A stretch of DNA of 64,000 nt, from positions 310,001-374,000 of the forward strand of contig NZ_CP009455.1 in NCBI RefSeq assembly GCF_000759535.1, given 5' to 3'. The notes beneath the pieces are model-generated. The model did no database searches. It saw only the letters and a program-made list of their open reading frames with translations, and was not told the DNA's origin. This stretch comes from Pseudomonas cremoricolorata. Its GTDB lineage: Bacteria; Pseudomonadota; Gammaproteobacteria; Pseudomonadales; Pseudomonadaceae. Positions 14,854 through 22,526 of this stretch are shown piece after piece (positions within the stretch are counted from its first letter, which is position 1; each line of letters opens with the position of its first letter). The translations under genes were made by a program, and so were the position numbers.

Positions 14854-16905
14854 TTGAAGCTGGAATTTCGGCACAGCCTGACGGTGAAGCTGCTGCGGGT
14901 GGTACTGCTCTCGGCACTGGCCGTGGGCGTCGTCCTGAGCTGCGCGCAGATCATCTATGACGCCTACAAGACGCGCCAGGCGGTCAGCAGCGATGCCCAG
15001 CGAATCCTCGACATGTTCCGCGACCCTTCCACCCAGGCGGTCTATAGCCTGGACCGGGAAATGGGCATGCAGGTGATGGAGGGGCTGTTCCAGGACCAGT
15101 CGGTGCGCATGGCCTCCATTGGCCATCCCAACGAAACCCTGCTGGCGGAAAAGAACCGCCCCTTGCAGGACATGTCGATGCGCTGGCTGACCGACCTGAT
15201 TCTCGACCAGGAACGCACCTTTTCCACGCCCCTGGTCGGCCGCGGCCCGTACAGCGAATACTACGGCGACCTCAACATCACCCTCGACACCGCCTCTTAT
15301 GGCGAAACCTTTCTGGTCAATGCGGTGATCATCTTCATCGCCGGCGTGCTGCGCGCCCTGGCCATGGGCCTGGTGCTGTACCTGGTCTACCACTGGCTGC
15401 TGACCAAGCCGCTGTCGCGCATCATCGAGCACCTCACCCAGATCAACCCCGACCGCCCCAGCCAGCATCAGATTCCACAACTCAAGGGCCATGAAAAGAA
15501 TGAACTGGGGATCTGGGTCAACACCGCAAACCAGTTGCTGGCCTCCATCGAACGCAACACCCACCTGCGCCATGAGGCGGAAAACAGCCTGCAACGCATG
15601 GCCCAGTACGATTTCCTCACCGGCCTGCCCAATCGCCAGCAGCTGCAAGCGCAACTGGACAAGATCCTGATCGATGGCGGCCGCCTGCAACACCGCGTGG
15701 CGGTGCTGTGCGTCGGCCTGGATGACTTCAAGGGCATCAACGAACAGTTCAGCTACCAGGTCGGCGACCAGTTGCTGCTGGCCCTGGCCGATCGCCTGCG
15801 CGCCCACAGCGGTCGGCTCGGCGCCCTGGCACGGCTGGGTGGCGATCAGTTCGCCTTGGTCCAGGCCAACATCGAGCAACCCTATGAAGCCGCAGAACTG
15901 GCGCAGAGCATCCTCGACGATCTCGAACAACCCTTCGACCTCGACCACCAACTGATTCGCCTGCGCGCAACGGTGGGTATCACACTGTTTCCGGAAGATG
16001 GCGACAGCACCGAGAAGCTGCTGCAGAAGGCCGAGCAGACCATGACCCTGGCCAAGACCCGTTCGCGCAACCGCTATCAGTTCTACATCGCCAGCGTCGA
16101 CAGCGAGATGCGCAGGCGCCGCGAGATGGAAAAAGACCTGCGCGAAGCCCTGCCGCGCAACCAGCTGTTTCTGGTCTATCAGCCGCAGATCAGCTACCTG
16201 GACCAGCAGGTGGTGGGCGTCGAAGCCCTGCTGCGCTGGCAGCATCCCGAGCTGGGCCTGGTGCCACCGGACCAGTTCATTCCCCTGGCCGAACAGAACG
16301 GCAGCATCATCGCCATCGGCGAGTGGGTGCTCGATCAGGCCTGCAAGCAACTGCGCGAATGGCACGACCAGGGCTTCAGCCAACTGCGCATGGCGGTCAA
16401 CCTTTCTACGGTGCAGTTGCACCACAACGAGTTGCCGAGGGTGGTCTACAACCTGTTGCAGATCTACCGGCTACCGCCGCGCAGCCTGGAACTGGAAGTC
16501 ACCGAAACCGGCCTGATGGAAGACATCAGCACCGCCGCCCAGCACCTGCTCAGCTTGCGCAGGTCGGGGGCGATGATCGCCATCGATGATTTCGGCACCG
16601 GCTATTCGTCGCTCAGTTATCTCAAGTCGCTGCCGCTGGACAAGATCAAGATCGACAAGAGCTTCGTCCAGGACCTGCTCGACGATGACGACGATGCCAC
16701 CATCGTTCGCGCCATTATCCAACTGGGCAAGAGCCTGGGCATGCAGGTCATCGCCGAAGGCGTCGAGAGCGCCGAGCAGGAGGCCTACATCATCGCCCAG
16801 GGCTGCCATGAGGGGCAGGGTTACCACTACAGCAAACCGCTGCCCGCCCGCGAGCTGACCGCATTCCTGCGCCAGGCACAGCGCAACAGCGAAGCGTTGC
16901 ACTGA
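14854..16905 (+). CDS. bifA: Cyclic-di-GMP phosphodiesterase BifA
   Basis: A 683-residue inner-membrane protein. Helices lie near residues 13-35 and 165-190 and flank a periplasmic sensor loop; a HAMP-like linker, a GGDEF domain and an EAL domain follow. The GGDEF motif is degenerate (GGDQF, residues 329-333), so cyclase activity is not expected. The EAL motif (E457-A-L-L-R-W) and DDFGTGYSS are intact, so it should break c-di-GMP down to pGpG. This is exactly the BifA pattern, as is its position after sodB. BifA promotes biofilm dispersal and motility. The TTG at 14854 is preferred because AAGGA at 14841-14845 precedes it; the ATG at 14800 would add unconserved residues. Confidence 0.9.
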   Translation: MKLEFRHSLTVKLLRVVLLSALAVGVVLSCAQIIYDAYKTRQAVSSDAQRILDMFRDPSTQAVYSLDREMGMQVMEGLFQDQSVRMASIGHPNETLLAEKNRPLQDMSMRWLTDLILDQERTFSTPLVGRGPYSEYYGDLNITLDTASYGETFLVNAVIIFIAGVLRALAMGLVLYLVYHWLLTKPLSRIIEHLTQINPDRPSQHQIPQLKGHEKNELGIWVNTANQLLASIERNTHLRHEAENSLQRMAQYDFLTGLPNRQQLQAQLDKILIDGGRLQHRVAVLCVGLDDFKGINEQFSYQVGDQLLLALADRLRAHSGRLGALARLGGDQFALVQANIEQPYEAAELAQSILDDLEQPFDLDHQLIRLRATVGITLFPEDGDSTEKLLQKAEQTMTLAKTRSRNRYQFYIASVDSEMRRRREMEKDLREALPRNQLFLVYQPQISYLDQQVVGVEALLRWQHPELGLVPPDQFIPLAEQNGSIIAIGEWVLDQACKQLREWHDQGFSQLRMAVNLSTVQLHHNELPRVVYNLLQIYRLPPRSLELEVTETGLMEDISTAAQHLLSLRRSGAMIAIDDFGTGYSSLSYLKSLPLDKIKIDKSFVQDLLDDDDDATIVRAIIQLGKSLGMQVIAEGVESAEQEAYIIAQGCHEGQGYHYSKPLPARELTAFLRQAQRNSEALH

Positions 16906-16948
16906 CCGCACGGTGCCATTACCAGCAATTACATGACGGCCCTTTACA

Positions 16949-16967
16949 GAGAATGCAAATCTTTCGC
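16949..16967 (+). promoter_or_regulatory. Fur-box-like site before imelysin operon
   Basis: GAGAATGCAAATCTTTCGC matches the 19-base Fur consensus at 13 positions, 63 bases before the imelysin start codon. Imelysin/di-heme loci are iron-repressed in Pseudomonas, which supports the reading. The match alone is moderate. Confidence 0.45.
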
Positions 16968-17029
16968 ATGATGTTGCGTTTTCGCGTGCTCCGGCACACC
17001 AGTCCAACCCACGACGCAGGAAACCAATA

Positions 17030-18367
17030 ATGATTCGTATGCCTCTGGCCTCCGCCAGTCTGTTGGCCATTGCCATTGCCTTGGCCGGTTGCGGTGAAAG
17101 CAAGGACGACAAGGCCGCCGCACCTCAAGCCCAAGCCCCTGCTGCTGCCAGCACGAACGCTACCGCCCCTGGCGCGGTCGACGAAGCGGCCGCCAAGGCG
17201 GTGGTCAAGCACTACGCGGACATGGTCCATGCCGTCTACAGCGACTCGCTGAGCACCGCGAAAACCCTGCAGGGCGCCATCGACGCCTTCCTCGCCTCGC
17301 CCAACGACCAAACCCTGAAGGCCGCCCGTGACGCCTGGGTCGCCTCGCGCGTTCCCTACCTGCAGAGCGAAGCGTTCCGCTTCGGCAACACCATCATCGA
17401 CGACTGGGAAGGTCAGGTGAACGCCTGGCCGCTGGACGAAGGCCTGATCGACTACGTCGATTCCAGCTACGAGCACGCCCTGGGCAACCCGGCCGCCAGC
17501 GCCAACATCATCGCCAACACTGAAATCCAGGTGGGCGAAGACAAGATCGACGTCAAGGACATCACCCCGGAAAAACTCGCCAGCCTCAACGAGCTGGGCG
17601 GCTCCGAGGCCAACGTCGCCACTGGCTACCACGCCATCGAATTCCTGCTCTGGGGCCAGGACCTCAACGGCACCGGCCCAGGCGCGGGCAACCGTCCTGC
17701 TTCCGACTACCTGGAAGGCGAAGGCGCCACCGGCGGGCACAACGACCGTCGCCGCACCTACCTGAAGGCGGTCACCGACCTGCTGGTCACCGACCTCGAA
17801 GAAATGGTCGGCAACTGGGCACCGAACGTCTCCGACAACTACCGCGCTACCCTCGAAGGCGAGCCGGTCAACGACGGCCTGCGCAAGATGCTGTTCGGCA
17901 TGGGCAGCCTGTCGCTGGGTGAACTGGCCGGTGAGCGCATGAAGGTTTCGCTGGAAGCCAACTCGCCGGAAGACGAGCACGACTGCTTCAGCGACAACAC
18001 CCACTGGTCGCACTTCTACGACGCCAAGGGCATTCGCAACGTCTACCTCGGCGAATACACCCGCACCGACGGCAGCAAGCTGACCGGCCCAAGCCTGTCT
18101 TCGCTGGTGGCCAAGGCAGACCCTGCCACCGACAACACCCTCAAGGCCGATCTGCAAGACACCGAAGCGAAGATCCAGGTGATCGTCGACCACGCCGAGA
18201 AAGGCGAGCACTACGACCAACTGATCGCCGCCGACAATACCGCCGGCAACCAGATCGTGCGCGACGCCATCGCTGCCCTGGTCCAGCAGACCGGTGCGAT
18301 CGAGCAGGCCGCAGGCAAGCTGGGCATCACCAACCTGAACCCGGATACGGCTGATCACGAGTTCTGA
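17030..18367 (+). CDS. icmP: Imelysin-family lipoprotein (IcmP/IrpA-like)
   Basis: A 445-residue imelysin. The N-terminal lipobox (IAIALAGCGESK, acylated Cys about 20) predicts a periplasm-facing lipoprotein. The family's GxHxxE motif is GYHAIE, with His201 and Glu204, and is followed by FLLWGQDLNGTGPGAGNR. The P. aeruginosa homologue was described as an insulin-cleaving metalloproteinase, but imelysins are now mostly viewed as iron-uptake-linked, EfeO/M75-like proteins; the true role is unsettled. It is the first gene of a set with a di-heme protein, a second imelysin and a DUF1513 protein, though its own terminator follows and the next gene may have a separate promoter. Confidence 0.88.
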   Translation: MIRMPLASASLLAIAIALAGCGESKDDKAAAPQAQAPAAASTNATAPGAVDEAAAKAVVKHYADMVHAVYSDSLSTAKTLQGAIDAFLASPNDQTLKAARDAWVASRVPYLQSEAFRFGNTIIDDWEGQVNAWPLDEGLIDYVDSSYEHALGNPAASANIIANTEIQVGEDKIDVKDITPEKLASLNELGGSEANVATGYHAIEFLLWGQDLNGTGPGAGNRPASDYLEGEGATGGHNDRRRTYLKAVTDLLVTDLEEMVGNWAPNVSDNYRATLEGEPVNDGLRKMLFGMGSLSLGELAGERMKVSLEANSPEDEHDCFSDNTHWSHFYDAKGIRNVYLGEYTRTDGSKLTGPSLSSLVAKADPATDNTLKADLQDTEAKIQVIVDHAEKGEHYDQLIAADNTAGNQIVRDAIAALVQQTGAIEQAAGKLGITNLNPDTADHEF

Positions 18368-18388
18368 TTCGCTGTTCAAGTGCTGGAA

Positions 18389-18413
18389 GAAGCGGCTTTC
18401 GGGCCGCTTTTTT
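18389..18413 (+). terminator. Terminator after first imelysin gene
   Basis: AAGCGGC (18389-18395) pairs with GCCGCTT (18402-18408), followed by a T tract to 18413. It ends transcription of the first imelysin before the REP pair. Confidence 0.85.
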
Positions 18414-18505
18414 TATGAGCGTTTTCTTCGATTGAGCAGGCCGCTATGGACCCAACCTCATGGGCCAGCGTCAGCGATGCCGAAGCGGTGACCGGACTGA
18501 CTGGT

Positions 18506-18637
18506 GCAGGAGCGGCGCAAGCCGCGATGGCCGGCAAAGCCGGCCCCAACAGGCGCGATAGAGATCTGACAGGTACATCTCAGTTGGCTTGGTTGGGCCG
18601 GCGTTGCCGGCCATCGCGGCTTGCGCCGCTCCTACAC
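18506..18637. repeat. Inverted pair of REP elements
   Basis: 18506-18547 reads GCAGGAGCGGCGCAAGCCGC then GATGGCCGGCAAAGCCGGCC. 18595-18637 is its near-exact inverse copy, ending GCCGCTCCTAC. About 47 bases separate them. This is a BIME-like pair in the 445-base gap between the first imelysin and the di-heme gene. The remainder of the gap (18638-18812) is AT-richer and should hold the promoter for the following operon. Confidence 0.88.
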
Positions 18638-18812
18638 GCACTGTACCTGGTGGAACTGTGAAGGCCATTGGGGCCGCTTTGCAGCCCTAGCGACTGAAGA
18701 CGCGCTTGCACCTAACACCAGTTTCATCCGCCAATTGCAAATTGCTCTTATTCAAATATCTACAGCCTGCTAAGCTTGCTCGCCGATTTTTAGCTCAAGT
18801 CCAGGACCGTGG

Positions 18813-20234
18813 ATGTCTCTGCTTCGCCTCTCCCCCCTGCTGCTGATCGCTGCCCTGGCTGGCTGTGACGACGCGCCGCGTTTCACTGAGGCCGAGCCGG
18901 GTGAGGCGTTGTCGGGCGGTGAGACCACGGTCAAGCGTGGCGATCGCAACGCGTTTTCTCTGCCAGCGGCGAACCTTTCCCACGAGCGGCGTCTGGATTT
19001 TGCGGTGGGCAACAGCTTTTTCCGCAACCCATGGGTGATCGCTCCATCAACCACCACGGCGCGCGATGGCTTGGGGCCGTTGTTCAACACCAACGCCTGT
19101 ATCAACTGCCACATCCGTGATGGTCGCGGCCATCCACCCGAGCCGGACGCCAGCAACGCCGTGTCGATGCTGGTGCGCCTGTCGATCCCTGACCAGCCAC
19201 CCTACGTGGAAGAAATCAAGCGCCTGGGCGTGGTGCCGGAACCGGTATACGGCACGCAGTTGCAGGACATGGCGATTCCAGGGGTGCGCCCCGAGGGCAA
19301 GGTGCGGGTCGAGTACACCACCCACACGGTGAGCTTCGCCGACGGCCACAGCGTTGAACTGCGCCAGCCACAGTTGCAGATCACTCAACTCGGCTATGGC
19401 CCGATGCACCCCGACACACGCTTCTCGGCGCGCATCGCGCCGCCGATGATTGGCCTGGGCTTGCTCGAAGCGATTGCCGAGAAGGATATTCTCGCCAATG
19501 CCGACCCGCACGACCGCAACGGCGATGGCATCCGCGGCCGGCCGAACCGGGTGTGGGATCAGGCCCAGCAGAAAACTGTGCTCGGGCGCTTCGGCTGGAA
19601 GGCCGGGCAGCCCAACGTCAATCAACAGAACGTGCACGCCTTCGCCGGTGACATGGGCCTGACCACCACCTTGCAGCCGGTCGACGACTGCACCGCGGCG
19701 CAGACCGACTGCCGCGCCGCGCCCAATGGCGATGGCGAAAACGGCGAGAAGGAAGTCAGCGACAATATCCTGCGTCTGGTCACCTTCTACACCCGTAACC
19801 TTGGCGTGCCGGCGCGACGTAACGTCGGCGATGCCCAGGTGCTGGCCGGCAAGAACCTGTTCTTCCAGGCCGGCTGCCAGGGCTGCCATACCCCGCAGTT
19901 CACCACGGCCCGCGATGCCGCCGAGCCGGAACTGGCCGGCCAGGTGATTCGCCCCTACAGTGATTTGCTATTGCATGACATGGGTCCAGGCCTTGCCGAC
20001 AACCGCAGCGAGTTCGCCGCGGGCGGGCAAGATTGGCGCACCCCGCCGCTGTGGGGAATCGGCCTGACCCAGAACGTCAGTGGCCATACCCAGTTTCTCC
20101 ATGATGGCCGTGCCCGCTCGCTGCTCGAGGCCGTGCTCTGGCACGGCGGCGAGGCCGAAAAAGCCCGCCAGCATGTGCTGACCTTCGATGCCGAGCAGCG
20201 CGCCGCGCTGCTGGCGTTCCTGAACTCACTTTAA
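18813..20234 (+). CDS. Di-heme oxidoreductase family protein (DUF1111)
   Basis: A 473-residue secreted c-type cytochrome. The N-terminus has a lipobox-like segment (LLLIAALAGCDD). Two heme-attachment motifs are visible: CINCH (Cys96-Cys99-His100) and CQGCH (Cys355-Cys358-His359). Overall it matches the DUF1111/di-heme oxidoreductase family, distantly related to MauG-type di-heme peroxidases. It probably carries out a periplasmic redox step, such as changing the oxidation state of iron for its imelysin neighbours, but the substrate is unknown. The next gene follows 19 bases downstream, so it heads a three-gene operon. Confidence 0.88.
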   Translation: MSLLRLSPLLLIAALAGCDDAPRFTEAEPGEALSGGETTVKRGDRNAFSLPAANLSHERRLDFAVGNSFFRNPWVIAPSTTTARDGLGPLFNTNACINCHIRDGRGHPPEPDASNAVSMLVRLSIPDQPPYVEEIKRLGVVPEPVYGTQLQDMAIPGVRPEGKVRVEYTTHTVSFADGHSVELRQPQLQITQLGYGPMHPDTRFSARIAPPMIGLGLLEAIAEKDILANADPHDRNGDGIRGRPNRVWDQAQQKTVLGRFGWKAGQPNVNQQNVHAFAGDMGLTTTLQPVDDCTAAQTDCRAAPNGDGENGEKEVSDNILRLVTFYTRNLGVPARRNVGDAQVLAGKNLFFQAGCQGCHTPQFTTARDAAEPELAGQVIRPYSDLLLHDMGPGLADNRSEFAAGGQDWRTPPLWGIGLTQNVSGHTQFLHDGRARSLLEAVLWHGGEAEKARQHVLTFDAEQRAALLAFLNSL

Positions 20235-20253
20235 AACGCGCAAGGAGCCGGGC

Positions 20254-21318
20254 ATGTTCCGACCCAAACTGTTGTTCACCAGCCTCGCCGCACTCGCCCT
20301 CGGCGCCTGCTCGCCGCAGGACCCGCAAGCCGTTACCTCGGCCGCCATCGCCAAGCAAGTGATCCTGCCCACCTACAGCCGCTGGGTCGAAGCCGACAAG
20401 CAGCTGGCCGCCAGCGCCCTGGCCTTCTGCGAGGGCAAGGAATCGCTGGAAAAAGCCCGCGCCGACTATCTCAACGCGCACAAGGCCTGGTCCGAGCTGC
20501 AGCCGCTGCTGGTCGGGCCGCTGGCCGAGGGCAACCGCCCCTGGCAGGTGCAGTTCTGGCCCGACAAGAAGAACCTGGTCGGCCGCCAGGTCGAGCAACT
20601 GGTCAACGGTGACAAACCCGTCGACGCCCAGACCCTGGGCAAATCCAGCGTCGTGGTGCGTGGCCTGTCTGCCTACGAGTACATCCTCTTCGACAGCAAG
20701 CCGGACATCGCCACCGACGAGCAGAAGGCCCGTTACTGCCCGCTGCTGGTGGCCATCGCCGAACACCAGAAGGCCCTGGCCGAAGAGATCCTCAAGGGCT
20801 GGAACAGCACCGACGGCATGCTCTCGCAGATGACCAAGTTCCCCAACCAGCGCTACGCCGACTCCCACGAGGCCATCGCCGACCTGCTGCGTGCCCAGGT
20901 CACCGCCCTCGACACCCTGAAGAAAAAGCTCGGCGCACCGATGGGCCGTCAGAGCAAAGGCATCGCCCAGCCGCTGCAAGCCGAAGCCTGGCGCAGCCAC
21001 AGCTCGATGAAAAGCCTCGAGGCTAGCCTCAAGGCGGCCCAGGCGGTCTGGCTCGGGGTCGACAACAAAGGCCTGCGCGGCCTGCTCGGCAAAGACCAGG
21101 AAGCCTTGGCGCAGAAGATCGACGACGCCTACGCCACCTCGCTCAAGCTGCTCGAAGACAACCAGCAGACCCTCGGCGAACTGCTCGCCGACGATGCCGG
21201 CAAACAGCGCCTGAACCAGATCTACGACAGCCTCAACGTCGTCCACCGCCTGCATGAAGGCGAACTGGCCAAGGCCTTGAACATTCAACTGGGCTTCAAC
21301 GCCAACGACGGTGACTGA
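20254..21318 (+). CDS. Second imelysin-family lipoprotein
   Basis: A 354-residue imelysin. The lipobox is LAALALGACSPQ (Cys about 19). The region equivalent to the family GxHxxE motif reads GLSAYEYILFD: Ser139 replaces the His, while Glu142 is kept. Loss of the His suggests that metal binding differs from the first imelysin. Both copies share the surrounding helical-bundle pattern, so they are probably old duplicates with divided roles. It sits between the di-heme gene and the DUF1513 gene with tight spacing (its stop ends 1 base before the next ATG). Confidence 0.85.
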   Translation: MFRPKLLFTSLAALALGACSPQDPQAVTSAAIAKQVILPTYSRWVEADKQLAASALAFCEGKESLEKARADYLNAHKAWSELQPLLVGPLAEGNRPWQVQFWPDKKNLVGRQVEQLVNGDKPVDAQTLGKSSVVVRGLSAYEYILFDSKPDIATDEQKARYCPLLVAIAEHQKALAEEILKGWNSTDGMLSQMTKFPNQRYADSHEAIADLLRAQVTALDTLKKKLGAPMGRQSKGIAQPLQAEAWRSHSSMKSLEASLKAAQAVWLGVDNKGLRGLLGKDQEALAQKIDDAYATSLKLLEDNQQTLGELLADDAGKQRLNQIYDSLNVVHRLHEGELAKALNIQLGFNANDGD

Positions 21319-21319
21319 C

Positions 21320-22417
21320 ATGCTGCGACGCCAGGCCCTGAAACTCGGCAGCGCCCTGCTCAGCGCCCTGAACCTGGGTGGCTGGCGCCTGGCGCGCAAC
21401 GCCGGCAGCACCCCGCTGCTGCTCTCGGCGCGCGATGACAGCGACGGCAAGCACTACGCCGTCGGCTATCGGCTCGACGGCAGCGAGGTGTTCGCCACGG
21501 CGGTGAACCAGCGCTGCCACGCCATCGTCAATCACCCGAGCAAGCCGCTGGCACTGTTCGTCGCCCGCCGCCCGGGCACCGAGAGCTATCTGATCGATCT
21601 GCGCGATGGCCGCCTGCTGCAAACCCTCACCTCGCAGCCGAACCGGCACTTCTACGGCCACGCCGTGCTGCACAAGGATGGCGAGTGGTTGTACGCCACC
21701 GAAAACGACACCACCGACCCCGGTCGTGGCGTGCTCGGGGTGTACCGCTTCGAAGACGATCAGTTGCACTACACCGGCGAGATTCCCACCCACGGCATCG
21801 GTCCCCATGAACTGGCCTGGCTGCCCGATGGCGAAACCCTGGTGGTGGCCAACGGCGGCATCCGCACCGAGGCCGAAAGCCGCGTCGAGATGAACCTCGA
21901 CGCGATGCAGCCCAGCCTGGTGCTGATGCAGCGCGACGGCACGCTGCTCAGCCAGGAAACCCTCAGCCAGCAGATGAACAGCGTGCGCCACCTGGCGATT
22001 GCCCGGGATGGCACGGTGCTCGCCTGCCAGCAGTACATGGGCGCCGCCGAAGACACCCCGGAGCTGCTGGCGATCAAGCGTCCGGGACAGCCGTTCCAGG
22101 CGTTCCCAGTGGCCGCAAGCCAGCTGCAGAGCATGGCCCACTACACCGCCAGCGTGGCCGTGCATGACGAGCTGCGTCTGGTGGCGCTGACCGCACCACG
22201 GGCCAACCGCTTGTTCATCTGGGAGCTGGACAGCGGCGCGGTGCGCCTGGATGCGCCGATGCCCGACTGCGCAGGAGTCGCCGCGGTGAACGATGGTTTC
22301 GTCGTCACCTCCGGCCAGGGCCGTTGCCGCCTGTACGACTGCCGCAAGGCAGAACTGGTCGGCCAGCCGCTGAAGTTGCCCTCGGGCCTGTGGGACAACC
22401 ATCTGCATTTGATCTGA
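21320..22417 (+). CDS. DUF1513 domain protein, probable Tat-exported beta-propeller
   Basis: A 365-residue protein from the ATG at 21320; a GTG at 21311 would add three residues and overlap the imelysin stop. The N-terminus MLRRQALKLGSALLSALNLGG has the twin-arginine, hydrophobic core layout of Tat signals. The body has repeating beta-strand blocks (for example GHAVLHKDGEWLYATEND and DGTVLACQQYMG) typical of a seven-bladed propeller. DUF1513 proteins regularly accompany imelysin and di-heme genes, so it is inferred to be a periplasmic partner, but its biochemical role is unknown. Confidence 0.85.
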   Translation: MLRRQALKLGSALLSALNLGGWRLARNAGSTPLLLSARDDSDGKHYAVGYRLDGSEVFATAVNQRCHAIVNHPSKPLALFVARRPGTESYLIDLRDGRLLQTLTSQPNRHFYGHAVLHKDGEWLYATENDTTDPGRGVLGVYRFEDDQLHYTGEIPTHGIGPHELAWLPDGETLVVANGGIRTEAESRVEMNLDAMQPSLVLMQRDGTLLSQETLSQQMNSVRHLAIARDGTVLACQQYMGAAEDTPELLAIKRPGQPFQAFPVAASQLQSMAHYTASVAVHDELRLVALTAPRANRLFIWELDSGAVRLDAPMPDCAGVAAVNDGFVVTSGQGRCRLYDCRKAELVGQPLKLPSGLWDNHLHLI

Positions 22418-22431
22418 ACGGCACGACTGCG

Positions 22432-22457
22432 CAGGGGCGGCGCTTAGCTTGCCCCTG
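22432..22457 (+). terminator. Hairpin, possible terminator
   Basis: CAGGGGC (22432-22438) pairs with GCCCCTG (22451-22457) 14 bases after the DUF1513 stop. There is no T tract, so termination here is uncertain. Confidence 0.3.
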
Positions 22458-22526
22458 TCGCCACGGGGCTTAGCTTGGTTATACTTCCCGGCTTTCCCGA
22501 ATTAATGCCTAAGGGTCCCGCCGCGC

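Noticed and set aside
14839..16425. Long minus-strand open frame of 528 codons inside bifA
   Set aside because: It is an antisense shadow in GC-rich sequence. Its product is Gln/His/Val-rich with no family features, while bifA on the other strand has clear domains.
16919..18379. Minus-strand open frame of 486 codons over the first imelysin
   Set aside because: Low-complexity Val/Gly-rich product, fully antisense to a recognisable lipoprotein with a lipobox and the GxHxxE motif.
18446..18661. Short plus-strand open frame
   Set aside because: It lies across the inverted REP pair and has no coding character.
18727..18770. Possible second Fur box before the di-heme gene
   Set aside because: The AT-rich segment around GCAAATTGCTCTTATTC matches the consensus too poorly (fewer than half of the positions).
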